64,000 nt of DNA. Origin: Patiria pectinifera. Lineage: Eukaryota > Echinodermata > Asteroidea > Valvatida > Asterinidae. This document shows positions 34,741 through 45,900 of the stretch, piece by piece. How positions within the stretch are numbered: the stretch's first letter is position 1; every line of letters begins with the position of its first letter. The notes under the pieces were generated by a model. The model was not told where the DNA came from. It did not search any database and saw only the letters and a list, made by a program, of their open reading frames with translations. The stretch covers positions 36,520,392 to 36,584,391 of the forward strand of contig CM057142.1 of NCBI GenBank assembly GCA_029964075.1. The letters run 5' to 3'. The position numbers were made by a program, and so were the translations under genes.

Positions 34741-36540
34741 AATGGAAGGGGGTGGCGATGATGCCGGGATGAGGGCGTGTAACGTAACCCCCACCCGTAG
34801 AACCAATGTCGGTACCTTTTTCTTAACATTTGTATTGTTTTTCCAACTTTAAGCAAAGCTTGTTTTAATTATTATTTCTTTCTTCTATTTTATTAATTAA
34901 AACCAGAAGGACAGTCTATAATATATATATTATTTATATAAAAAAGCAGTACTACTCCGAGCCCAGGCCTAGGCCCTACTAAAATTATACACAATAATCT
35001 ATGCTATGGAGCCTAAATATTATTTTCAAATTTATTCCCACACTTGATTTTGATTTGGTTTTGTAGAAGAAAAACTACAACAAATGATTTAATAGTTTTT
35101 ATGTAGAGTCTGTTGGAATCGGCAAACCAAATAAAAATTTATGCATGTTTTTTTAGACTGTGAGTGAAATGTATTCGCTTTAGTTTAAGTGTGATTATTT
35201 TTACATATCCCAAAAAGGGCAGAACTGATATGATTAAAATGCTGTCAAGACACATTTGTCAAAATCTTTTTCATTTGTCATTATTTCAATCAAGGCATGT
35301 TGCAATTATGATTTAAAAAATTGTGATATTTGAACATAAAAATTGAGCAGTATCAATATGGACAAAACAAAATCCAAATGGTAATGACAATTTCCTATTC
35401 AGACTATACGGTCTCCAAAAGAAAAGCGCCCTTGCATATTTTCTAATGCGGTTACCTAGGCCTAATGTAACACATAATATTTGTTTCATAGGAGGTTGTG
35501 TACCAGTCCTAGAGTCTTGGTTACATGGAGGTATAGAATGATGTGTCTCCTATAGTAGCGCGTACACTGTAGCCAGAGCGGACAAAATCATTAAGTTGAA
35601 GACGGAATAGAAACTTTTACTGAAGGAATAAAACTCGTGACAAGGATTATAGGGTCAGGTGTGTTTATTGAGAGCACCCTCATAAACTTCCAGCACCACC
35701 AGGTGTCCGCCCCCAACAAAAAAAGGAGGTGTCTTATGTGTCCCTTCATAAAATGCTTGTTCTCCCTGCCCTCCACCCTAGCCTCCCCATCCCCCTCCCC
35801 ACTGAAAAAAAAACCTTTTAAAGCCGCTGGGGGATTTTATTTTCCATGATGCCTATACATTTGGGGTTCACCTTTTCTGGAATTGATTAAAATAATAATA
35901 ATATACATGTGTATAAAAGAGGACCTTTGAGGCCCCCTCCCTTCCCAGGCGCGGATCCAGAGGGGGGAATTAGAGGTCACCCCCACCCACAGCTCTGTTT
36001 TGATTTTTTTACAATAGCAATGCATGAAAAATAAAAAAAATATATAAATCTGCACAAAATTGTCAATTCCCAACAATTCTTCACATACACACAAAAACAG
36101 CACAAAGGGGGCCTAAAGAGAGCAATTACAGCAAGTACAGTAAACAACTGCATGCCCGTGGTTGCGCATGAGTTCCCGCCATGCCCCGTGGACAGGTTTT
36201 TTTTCACAGGAAACAGCCGCGAGACACTTTCTGACGAACTCGGCCCCACTCGGTTTTCGTTGGGCTTAGACTGGTAACAGGTTTCGTTTTTCCTTTTTCG
36301 GTTACCCTTTTTTCGTATTTGTTTTGGCAAAAAAAATGTTGTCTTAGGTTTTAGTTGTTTGTGTTTCAGAGAAACAAAATGAAACAGATATGAGTGTGTT
36401 GCGTTTATTTACATAATGTTAACTGTATACAAAGGAAAACAATTGATGATTTTGTTTTATACGCATCAAAAGCGGAATGCTGTAACTCGATGCGTTGTCT
36501 CTTTTTCTGAACACAGACTCAAAAACGGCGTACAGTACAG
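34741..36540. other. Centre of the foldback element, no gene
   Basis: AT-rich sequence without a transposase-like frame. At 35946 a hAT-type end (CAGGCGCGGATCCAG) appears without a partner. Near 36200-36330 there is a short unassigned block of balanced base composition. Confidence 0.5.
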
Positions 36541-37200
36541 GGTTTGCTTTTCCTTTTTTTTTCTTTTTAAAATAAAAAAACGGTAACTGGTAAAGGGTTT
36601 GCTTCTTCTTTTTTCTTTTTAAAATTGAAAAATGGTAACTGGCAAATGGTTTTCTTTTGTTTTTTCTTTTCAAATTTTCAAAAGCAAAAACGGGTAAAGG
36701 GTTTGCTTTTTCCTTTTTTGGTTCAAAAATTTCAAAACAAATACGGGTAAAGGGTTTGCTTTTTTCTTTTTCTTTTGAAAAAATCAAAAACGGTGACTGG
36801 TAAAGGGTTCCCTTTTCCTTTTTTCTTTCCACAAATTCAAAAGCCAAAAAGGGTAAAGGGTTTGCTTTTCCTCTTTTTGGTTCAAAAATTTCAAAACAAA
36901 AACTGGTAAAGGGGTTGCTTTTTCTTTTTTCTTTTCAAAATTCAAAAACGGAAATTAGTAAAGGGTTGGCTTTTCATTTTTCTGTTCAAAAATTCAAAAA
37001 CCAAAAATTGGAAAAGAGTTTGCTTTTTCATTTTTCTGTTCAAAAATTCAAAACCCAAAATTGGAAAAGGGTTTGCTTTTTCATTTTTCTGTTCAAAAAT
37101 CCAAAACCAAAAATTGGAAAAGGGTTGGCTTTTTCATTTTTCTGTTCAAAAATTCAAAACCAAACATTGGAAAAGGGTTTGCTTTTTCATTTTTTTGTTT
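36540..37200 (-). repeat. 53-bp tandem array, right arm
   Basis: About twelve units inverse to the left array. Those nearest the tip (36960-37200) are regular at 53 bp; the inner ones vary more and read ggtaaagggtttgcttttt. Confidence 0.85.
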
Positions 37201-37402
37201 ACAATTTCAAAAATGGTAAAAGGTACAACACTTTTGTTTTTCTGTTTTCGTTTTTTAGACGCATAAACGGAAACTGGTAAACTATTTCCTTTTTCTGTTT
37301 CTTTACAAAGATTGTAACAGAGTAAACGGTAAAGGGTTCGTTTTTCATTTTTCTTTTGACAATTTTCAAACGGTAAGTGATTGGACGGTATGTACACGGA
37401 CC

Positions 37403-37680
37403 CACTATACAATTTCGTGCAGCTGATGTAGACATGTGACAGTCTCCGGGGTTGGGTTGGTAAGATCTATATGGAGATTTCCAGGCGGTCCGAGGTCCGG
37501 GCACTCAAACAGGATGTGGTGTGCAGTCTGTTCAGGGGTACCACAGACGCAGGCCGCGGAGGGGCTCAAGCCCCATCTAAGCATGCTGGCATTGAGACGT
37601 CCAACCCCGGTGCGCAGGCGATTGAGAGTGACCCAATCTCTGCGGGGGAGGTGAGCACCTGGTGGAAGTTTAGTACTTGA
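37403..37680 (-). pseudogene. LINE C-terminal fragment (Jockey/R1-like zinc motif)
   Basis: On the minus strand the frame reads LPPGAHLPRRDWVTLNRLRT, then GVGRLNASM, and the C-x-C-x8-H-x4-C motif CVCGTPEQTAHHILFECP. This is the tail of non-LTR retrotransposon ORF2. It is cut at the 5' side near 37680 and interrupted after HQLHEIV by a stop and the foldback insertion. Confidence 0.8.
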
Positions 37681-37960
37681 CGATTGACGATTGACATTCA
37701 ATTATCAAAGAACAACGTGACGGCAAAAAGCATCTGCAGCGAATACGCGCACGCGTTGCGCTGTTTGCGTAGAGCAAAATGACACGCTCATTTGCTGATC
37801 GTGCGTTTTGGTTTTGGGCGTATTGGCTTCGATAACGCACCGGTATGGAATACAAACGCAGATATGCAAATAGCCGTACAAATGCCGTACAAAATTTCTA
37901 GGTCTCCATAGGTTTGTGCATAAACATGGATGCGCCCAGCAGGCATTACTTTGCACACGA

Positions 37961-37997
37961 AGTTAGCGCTCTAGTAATTTAATATAGCTCTATGATG
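37961..37997. repeat. Inverted repeat partner of 33457-33494
   Basis: Inverse of the block at 33457-33494; see there. The sequence between it and the LINE fragment (37690-37960) contains no recognised gene. Confidence 0.45.
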
Positions 37998-38141
37998 GTA
38001 ATTCATCTTAATTTGTTGTCTCTGTCTCCGTGCACTTAAATGGAGTCGGGCAAATGGATCGGAATGTCGCTGGTCAACACATCAACTAGCTACACTGGAG
38101 AAAATTTTTCCCAGTAGTTGGTCAATCTGTACAGATAAAGC

Positions 38142-38838
38142 AGGCGCGGATCGGGGGGGCTGTTTGAATGTCGAACCCCACCCCGCTTTGACACCAAAAC
38201 GAAATATTATAACCATTATAGTACTAAAAATGCCCTATACTTCCGCCTGTCTGTAACAATCGGACATAAACAAATCTAACGGGCTTGACAATCCCCCAGG
38301 CAAAAACACCAGGATTCGCCCCGTATTACAGGCCAAATCATCGGGGATGTTAACGAAAATAACCAAAATAACCAAAAGCTTTTTCCCCAATGTTTATTTT
38401 ACAGTGAGTTTATTTGAACTGGTGAGCTTCCAATGCACACATTTTGCAAGCCGGGGTTTTATCAGCAAATTAATACTGAAATATAGACATTTGTTTTTGC
38501 TGCAGACAATTGGCCTCCGTAAAATCAATAGGTGGGGGGAGGGCGGGGACTTGTACCGTAATATCAATAGAGGCGCTGTTTAAACTCGACCATCAATAAC
38601 ACTCTATTAAAGAATAGTGTACAAATCCCCCCCCCCCCCTTAACCCAGCAGGCTGCAGCTGGCTCTGTCTGAATTTTGTACACAGGCGGGCACTATTACC
38701 AGTATAATTTTTGGGGGGTGTCAGAGCAGGGGGTGTTTCAGGTTTTTCATGTATTTCTATATGGAACAAAAACTTGAGTCAGAGCTGGGGGGATGAAACC
38801 CCCCCCCCCAAAAAAAAAAACCTCTGAATCCGCACCTG
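38142..38838. mobile_element. G/C-run MITE-like sequence with CAGGCGCGG end
   Basis: It starts CAGGCGCGGATC and a CCGCACCTG end lies at 38830-38838. The flanks (agataaag, cggggtgt) do not match, so these may be ends of two different insertions. Poly-C and poly-A runs lie between. Confidence 0.35.
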
Positions 38839-40315
38839 CGGGGTGTGACGGAAACTAATTCCATTGGTTAAAACATAATTTTTCATCATTTATGATATGG
38901 CTAACGTTAATGTATAACTCGGGTTTTCCCAGATAGTCCCCGTTAATTTTACCGATTTGTCCAAGTGTGAAATAGATTTCGTTTAGGAATTTGTTGGAAA
39001 GTTAAGTTAAAAGTTGTCTACCAGCTGCCTTGTCAAACTTTGTTGTGGGGTTGTAGGGCGCACAACCAGAAAAAAATACAAAAAGTACAACCCAAAAAAA
39101 AGGAACTAACAGAAAGTAACAAAATCTTGAATGTTTCACTTCTGAGGTCCAAAAGGGACACTTTTGAACCCGAAACAAGAACTGGAAAAGATTGTCGACG
39201 AAAATCTGTTGGGCTCTTGCTTTAAAAATCTTCAAAAACATATCAGCAAGCAGGCCACTAAAGAAGTGGGACGACGGTGTGCAGGAGGCAGTAGGCCGAT
39301 TTGAATCAGATATATAATCGTGTACTTTACCTAATGACTTTAGATTAGTAGTTTTCATCACAACGGTACAAAATTACCCCATGTTGTGTCGGGAATCACA
39401 GGGAATTAAAACAAAAGGCCGCAGTGCTCTAGTAATCGGACATGGATATTTTACTTTTCATAATTTTTAAACTTCAGTTAATTTAAATTCGATTTTGTAT
39501 AAAATCCCCATCTTGATTGGGTGCGTATTTGTGACAACTTTAAACGCCGAAAAATGTAGACATTACGAAAGAAATTCAGTAATTTCAAGGAATTGTAAAA
39601 CAATTACAAAAAGGAAACAACTGACGTATTGGAACGCTACGTACGCATATTATTCACTTCACTATCTCATGTGTAATCTCGTGATTTTGCTGTCACTTAC
39701 CTTTCTTGGGTGAAAACTTGAAAACGATGGAAGACGATTGGTTCTTCAAAAGCCTAAAAAAAAAAGTAGAAAACAATGCACTTACATCACAAATACAAAC
39801 CAAACAAAATATATAATCTTAAAATTCGCTTTGCGAGAAATGTTCGTTTCGAAATCCCCGTCAGGCAATCCTTTTTTAAGCGTCATGGCGATGGGATTGT
39901 GTCAAAACTTTCAGATGGCGAATCATGTTTTAAAACATTCTGAAGTACGATAGTAGCATTTTCCAAACTCTCGACACCTATTACTATTCTTTTCTCACTG
40001 CATAACAATAATAACATCCAAGTGAGTTTGACATAGGCCTTTAAGGGGAAACCTACATTAAAAATATGAGATTATAAACACTCCTCGGACAGAAGGCTCT
40101 CGTAGCCGAGAGCTATAGTCCATGCCGATCCCGTTTGACAGAACTGCGTAGTTTGTAAACCATCACGCAGGAAGTCCAGATAGAAACTTGTAGCGATACT
40201 AAGCGGCGCGCTCTTTCATAGTAATAGGGAGCTGAGATCTAGGGGCGGAACAATCCGGGAAATTACAGGATTGCTCAAAATAGGTGCACCTGTCAATCCT
40301 TGCAAACAATCATTA
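38839..40315. repeat. Abundant repeat family, copy D
   Basis: It runs from attccattggttaaaacata (38870) through gtgcaggaggcagtaggcc (39275), the short exon (39701-39753) and gaaggctctcgtagccgag (40090) to tgcacctgtcaatcc (40282). The TATA position reads ctttcatagt, a degenerate form. Confidence 0.65.
39701..39753 (-). ncRNA. Conserved short exon of the repeat transcript, copy D
   Basis: On the minus strand TTTTTTTTTTAG precedes 53 bp, and GTAAGTGAC follows. See 12330-12378 for the comparison. Confidence 0.4.
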
Positions 40316-40334
40316 CATAACTGTTCTGAAACAA

Positions 40335-40557
40335 ATTGCTCTAAAATAATTAAATAACTGCTCGGGGGGGGGGGGGGAATGCTCCCCGAACTCCACGCCG
40401 TAATTTTTTACCCACTTTTTTTTTTGGGGGGGGGGGCAAATTTTTGCTTTGGCCCTGCCCCCCAAGAAATAATCAATTGTGTTTTGGGTCTGCAATTGGG
40501 ACCATGAAATGGGGACACTCCGCTATCAGGCCTGTAATCGTTATTGCACATTATGCA
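40335..40557. other. Poly-G-rich spacer, no gene
   Basis: Poly-G runs at 40364 and 40428 suggest further MITE debris, but the ends could not be paired. Confidence 0.35.
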
Positions 40558-40800
40558 CATGGGCGTCGCGAGGGGGGGGGGGGTGCAAGGGGGGCACTTG
40601 CCCCGCCCCTCCCCCCGGAAAAGCAAAAAAAAGAGGCGCGAAGTCATACTGGCGTAAATTTAATGGGTTCGGGGGGGGGGGCAAAATGTCCCTGCCCCCC
40701 TCTAAAACTGATAAATCGAGAATGTGTTGAACAAATGCAGGCATATTTCGGCAAAAAAAGTGTTTTGCCCCCCTCTAGAAAAATCCTGGTGACACCCTTG
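40558..40800. mobile_element. Non-autonomous hAT-type element with 8-bp target duplication
   Basis: Ends CATGGGCGTCGCGAGG and CCTGGTGACACCCTTG are imperfect inverted repeats. Flanks attatgca (40550-40557) and attatgta (40801-40808) agree at seven of eight. The interior is 243 bp with poly-G and poly-C runs, non-coding. Confidence 0.75.
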
Positions 40801-41022
40801 ATTATGTACATAAAATAAGGCAGGGCTGCGACCAAAATGTTGTTTCGTAAAGTTCCCGCGAAAAAAAAAAAATCTACTTTAAAAAAAATAACTGCTCTCG
40901 ATAAATGAATATGTGGCGCCACTAACGAGCTTTCACAAACCGCAAAGCTCTTTCTCTTTTTCTTTTTTTTTGTCGCAAAACATTGTGGGTAAAAGTCCGT
41001 GGGACGGGAGGCTGATAGAAAG

Positions 41023-41898
41023 CAACCTTGTCCCCAGGGTGTCAAGCAGAACGCGCCCAGCACTACCTGCTCTCTCACCCTGGTATTGGATCATTTGCAT
41101 GTGCAAGATTTCTGAACACGTATGCAAATGAGGAATAGTCTGGTGCCTGCCTGTGCGCCACATTTGCGTAAGCTTTTGTATGCGGTGTCTGGGGTAAAAA
41201 CTGAATCAATTCGCCGCAGCGCAAGCATGGCGTGAGTAGCGAAAACACGATTTTATTTTAATTAAACTGTAACGATCTTAACTAGACAACATGCAGTATC
41301 ACACGTCATACTAATATTTACAAATTGGAAAGGAAATGTATATTTTCGAGAATGCGTGGACGAATGATCGCGAAAACACGTACTGCACGGTGTGAATAAC
41401 AACACCAAGTACACGATATAAATCCATTACTAGCCAATTGCGGTATCGAATCAGGATACAGGAAGAAAGTTTGCTATCCAGGGCTTACTATTGGAAACGT
41501 GGTTGGAAATAAAGTAAGCACTGCGGACGAGGTTGGATAGAAAGCGCTTTAGTTTTAGAGAAACATAATCAATTCGCCGCAGCGCAAGCATGGCGTGAGT
41601 AGCGAAAACACGATTTTATTTTAATTAAACTGCAACGATCTTAACTAGACAACATGCAGTATCACACGTCATATTAATATTTACAAATTGGAAAGGAAAT
41701 GAATATTTTCGAGAATGCGTGGACGAATGATCGCGAAAACACGTACTGCACGGTGTGAATAACAACACCAAGTACACGATATAAATCCATTTCTAGCAAA
41801 TTGCGGTATCGAATCAGGATACAGGAAGAAAGTTCCCTATCCAGGGTTTACTATTGGAAACGTGGTTGGAAATAAAGTAAGCACTGGGGACGAGGTTG
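41023..41898. mobile_element. Element with CAACCTTGTCCCCAG ends, copy 2, 9-bp target duplication
   Basis: The same family as 30590-31084. GATAGAAAG flanks the left end (41014-41022) and the right end (41899-41907, and also 41536-41544 because of the later duplication). A 9-bp duplication is usual for Mutator-like transposases, but other assignments are possible. There is no coding frame. Confidence 0.65.
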
Positions 41899-41929
41899 GA
41901 TAGAAAGCGCTTTAGTTTTAGAGATAGGC
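41204..41929. repeat. Tandem duplication, two 363-bp units
   Basis: Units 41204-41566 and 41567-41929 are about 98 percent alike. Each holds the right half of the element and about 30 bp of flank beyond the target duplication, so the duplication happened after insertion and recently. Confidence 0.9.
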
Positions 41930-42386
41930 GATCTGGTTGGCCGAATTTTATCAAACTTCTAGACACGTATAAAGTATGGTGAACTGTATCGAGTTAACCT
42001 TGTTTCCGCATCCACAGTTTGTAAGGGAATGAGAAAAATCTTGGTTAAAAACGCTGAGAGTTCTGCATGAGGACAAAAACTAGGAAACAGCGCCCTCTAC
42101 AGACAACACAAAACTTAACCTTTCGCAGGCAATCTTGCTAAATGATATACCTCTTTCATGTTATACATGTATTTTAGCTTTTTTTCTTAATTTCTCATTA
42201 GTACGTTAAAGCTAAACTTCGACCAAATCCGTTTTGGCGAGATTTGTTGAATTTCAGAAGGACTTGTAGTTACTGATTCCAATAAAAATTACCAAAATTC
42301 GATATCGTGTTTTTAAAACCGAAAAAAAGGCCTCCGAAATATTGTTTTCACGCAGCCCTGAGGAAACGAAAAGCGAAAAGCAGACG

Positions 42387-42394
42387 TGACGTCA
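42387..42394. promoter_or_regulatory. CRE-type palindrome upstream of the THAP gene
   Basis: TGACGTCA, about 207 bp before the start codon. It would suit a CREB/ATF site in a TATA-less promoter. Similar palindromes occur in repeats elsewhere, so the support is modest. Confidence 0.3.
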
Positions 42395-42600
42395 TAATGT
42401 ATGCAATGACCCCGAAAACGTCACACGTTAGAGAGTTCACGAAGATCCCATTCATGGACGTCTCGTTGCTATGGAATACGCTCAGTGTATACACGTACAT
42501 GTACACTGTACGTGTACACGTGTACCGCTTGATAGTTTCAGTTTTGCGATCACAATAAAGCATCGAGAATTCCAATTTTTCTGCAGTCTTTGGCCCTAAA

Positions 42601-42999
42601 ATGCCACTTTCTTGTGTTGTGGGTGGTTGCACACGTAATTTCCATAAAAATCCTGAGGTGTTTTGGCTTTCGTTCCCGAAAAAGTTGACAACTCAAAGGG
42701 AATGGGTTCGCTTCGTCAACAACACTCGCGCTGATTTCAGATTGAGTGAGTGGTCACGAATATGTTCGGCGCACTTCCAAGATGATACCATCGACGAAAC
42801 GGTGAAAATGAAGCGAGCTTTGGGCATGCCAACCAAGTTTAAGCTCAAAGACGGAGCTGTCCCGTCAATAAAGGCGTCGACAATAACTGATGCTGTTGCT
42901 AGCTCAAGTAGTAGGCCTACGCCTGCGTTGGATGCCGAGGTGAAGACGACTGGGAAAAGACAGTCTGGTGGAGCTTTTCTCAAAAGGGAAAGGGCTCGG
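42601..42999 (+). CDS. Exon 1: THAP zinc finger
   Basis: 133 codons, starting ATG after ccctaaa. It shows the C2CH signature (C5-x4-C10 ... CSAH), the FP of LSFPKK, the Trp of EWVRF, and the closing GAVPSI that stands for AVPTIF. THAP domains bind DNA sequence-specifically with zinc. The exon ends CGG before gtaggt, phase 0. Confidence 0.9.
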
Positions 43000-45900
43000 G
43001 TAGGTTTATTATTTTTTTTTAATGCCATGGTCAAAATAATAGTCTCAAAAGCACTTGTGCATACAGGCCGCAAAGTTGAATCTCTGATTATCAAACCCTT
43101 CCGTCCAAAGATAAAAAAAGTCCCGTAGGGCCGAGGAAATTCGACTTTTAGGTTGGATAGGGTTACACTATTCTTAAAAGATTTTTTCTTTTATTCATTT
43201 CCTTGTTTTTAATATTCTCATTTTGTCGAACGAGGAACAGATTACCTGATAACTTCAGTTAAACTTCCCAGCATGATTAGGCCAAGGCCTAGTATTAATA
43301 TGCTCTGGCTGATATATAACCAACACCATTATTTTTTTATTATATATATATTTTGTAACACTAAAAAAATCATCAAGCAACAAAGGACGTCAGAATACGA
43401 AGTCTTGTTTAATTTAATCTCTTGTGATTTTCCTTTTAAAAATCTGTGCAGGTTCTTCAAGAGCTTGAGGAAGAATATCCTCGAAGTTCTGCTTTGTATC
43501 CTGCGAGTGGAGATGTACGTATAGGCCTATGTTATGATTGAGCGAGTACTTTATGAGAGTGGAAAGCCTTGAGGGAGGGAGGGATGTGGGGAAGTATCCA
43601 AATCATAATAGTCTCTTCACGGCTGTTCCCCTCCTGTTATTTGACAATCTGAATTTATTTGACAATCTGAATTCCCCGATGGTTCAACGACATTCCTGTA
43701 TTGTTTATTTGATAATCTGAAGTGCATGTGTACAGTACAAACGTACCTATGCTATAACGAACTGATCTCTGTTGGTATGTGTTGTTGTATAGGAGGTGGA
43801 TAATATGGAGCCAAGGACAAGTGAAACCTGGACACAGACCAGACAGCCCAAGCTGACCATACAGCTTGATGTTGTCAAGACGGATTATTATCCCATGGCC
43901 AGGGAAAAGAAAGTGTTCGTTCGGTCTAAACGATTACAAACTAATCCAAGACAATTCTCTGTTCGACATAAAGGTACGTGTGTGAAAATATTTTTTTTTC
44001 TTTGTGATTACCTTTGATTTGACAATAGTACAAGTACAAATATAATTAGTACAACGTACTTTATACTGTAAATTCATTTGCTTTGAAGGAACTTCTGCAA
44101 TTTTATTGAAATTGAATTATGCTTTTTAATAGGCATTCAAACAGCTAAGAGACGACGATCGAGACGTATTCAATGTGAATTGATGAAGGGCCCTAAGGAG
44201 CCAATATTATCCTCAAGTAATATATCCAGTGATATCCGGGAGGAAAGTTCCAGTGATGATGAGGAAGATTCCAGCAGTGACAGTTACCAGGTCTCTAGTT
44301 CACCATCCTCCGATTCAGACAATAGGTGAGTTAATCAAGTCGGACATTAATATTAAATTAAATATTTTACCCATTTTAGGATTGTAAATGCTCGTTTTTG
44401 TCTAGCAATTGACCAATAATTTTTCTTAAATGTTACAAGTTATCACACAACTAGGCTTGAATAAATGAATTCTATCACACAAACCAAATTGTCACCAAAC
44501 GTCTACAAAACATAAGGACGTGACAAATTCAATTACCATAATTAGGAAGTTAAAATGTTATTACTAGGCACCGGTGTATATCAAATCAGTCAGTTGTAAA
44601 TTGTGTACAGTAAAAAGTAAGTTGTACATGTATTATGCTGCGTACATTATCAAAAACTGCTGAAAACTTCTCTCCGTTTTAAGAAATAATAAGGAACTGA
44701 TGGTTGTGCATGTCATGTTCAATTACTATTTCGTTATAGTGCTGATGACGAACTAGAGGAGGATGTTGGTGTCCTGCATGAAAAGAAGTATGTGGTTTTC
44801 CACTCCCGTTTGCTGCAGCTATTCAGAACATGCCCCGAGTGTGCTGGTCCATCCAGGAAGCACGTATCAAGACCTCTTGGAGGGATGATGGTCCAAGTCC
44901 GACAAACATGCAATATACGATCTTGCAGTCATGTCCGCACTTGGAGAAGCCAGCCAATGGTGGGCAATGTTACCGCTGGAAACGTCTTGACATCAGCCGC
45001 GATTTTGATGTCTGGGGTGAATGTCCAAAAGTTTATCAATGCGCTGGCATTCATAAATGTGGCAATGATCTCGTACAGCACGTTTTTCGCCCATCAGAAA
45101 AGGTACATTGCATGAACTGGTTAAATCGAATGAAAATCATTTCGATAAAAAAGAGCAGGATGTTTTTATTTACATTTGCGAATATTTCAATAACAGTATT
45201 TCTTTTTCTCGGACATAGATATCTCCAGCCTGCCATTGTGGATGTTTGGCACCAGGAACAAACCGCATTATTGGCTGATATGAAAAGCAGAGGAGCGAAA
45301 GCAGACCTCGGTACAGACATGCGTGCCGACTCCATGGGTCATTCAGCCAAATTTGGTTGTTACAGTGTCTTGGAAATGAACCTGCGCAAAGTGATTCACA
45401 TTGAGCATGTACATGTGATAGAACAAAATAATACAAGTTGTGTTGTTGACATTATCTATATTCGTAACCTAAATGGGCCCTATATTACTACAATTTCCGG
45501 TCAGTGCAGTCAGCAAAGAGATACTATTAGTTATCTTGCGAGCGCGAGTGGAACACGGAATAATGTAGTGCGTCTGTGTCCCACATGCCACGAGGCCGAA
45601 GGCCGAGTGGTATGTGGGACACAGACGCACTACATTTTCCGTGTTCCACGAGCGCGAGCGCGATAACGAATTTATCTTCAAGCAAACTTGACGCACAGTA
45701 AAGTTGGAACACGCATGTTGTGTAACCTACGCGCAACTTTTGAATTCACAGTGAATTGTGCAGCACTAATCGCGTCACGTAGGCTTAGAATAGCGCAATA
45801 CGCGGAGTGCGGTATGGACCGTGGCCGTGCGGTATGGTTATATGTAGCACGGCTTGTTGCCATGGATCGACCAATCAGGATCGAGGAATCAAGTTTGCTT

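Larger units (their letters stand above)
34248..37402. mobile_element. Foldback-type transposon with tandem-repeat arms
   Basis: 3155 bp. Ends GGTCCGTGTACATACCGTCC and its inverse; inverted match continues for more than 150 bp. Each arm then becomes an array of a 53-bp unit (gaacagaaaaatgaaaaagc...), for example the unit starts at 34473 and 34526, and 37010, 37063, 37116 and 37169 on the other side. The left arm is about 490 bp and the right about 860 bp. Flanks read CACTAT at 34242-34247 and 37403-37408, a 6-bp duplication (7 if the preceding C is counted). The structure is that of foldback elements such as Drosophila FB or sea urchin TU. The centre (34741-36540) has no recognisable transposase, so the copy is non-autonomous. 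Confidence 0.9.

Noticed and set aside
34431-37280. Long open frames (121-142 codons) in the foldback arms, such as 36419-36847 minus and 36915-37280 plus
   Set aside because: They are translations of the 53-bp tandem repeat, low-complexity Phe/Lys/Ser peptides present on both strands and in several frames.
42693-43094. 133-codon minus-strand frame over the THAP exon
   Set aside because: Antisense shadow of a well-supported exon.
44830-45666. 278-codon open frame over exon 5, intron 5, exon 6 and part of intron 6
   Set aside because: It is in a different frame from the exon 4-5-6 junctions, crosses consensus splice sites and ends in a palindromic MITE.
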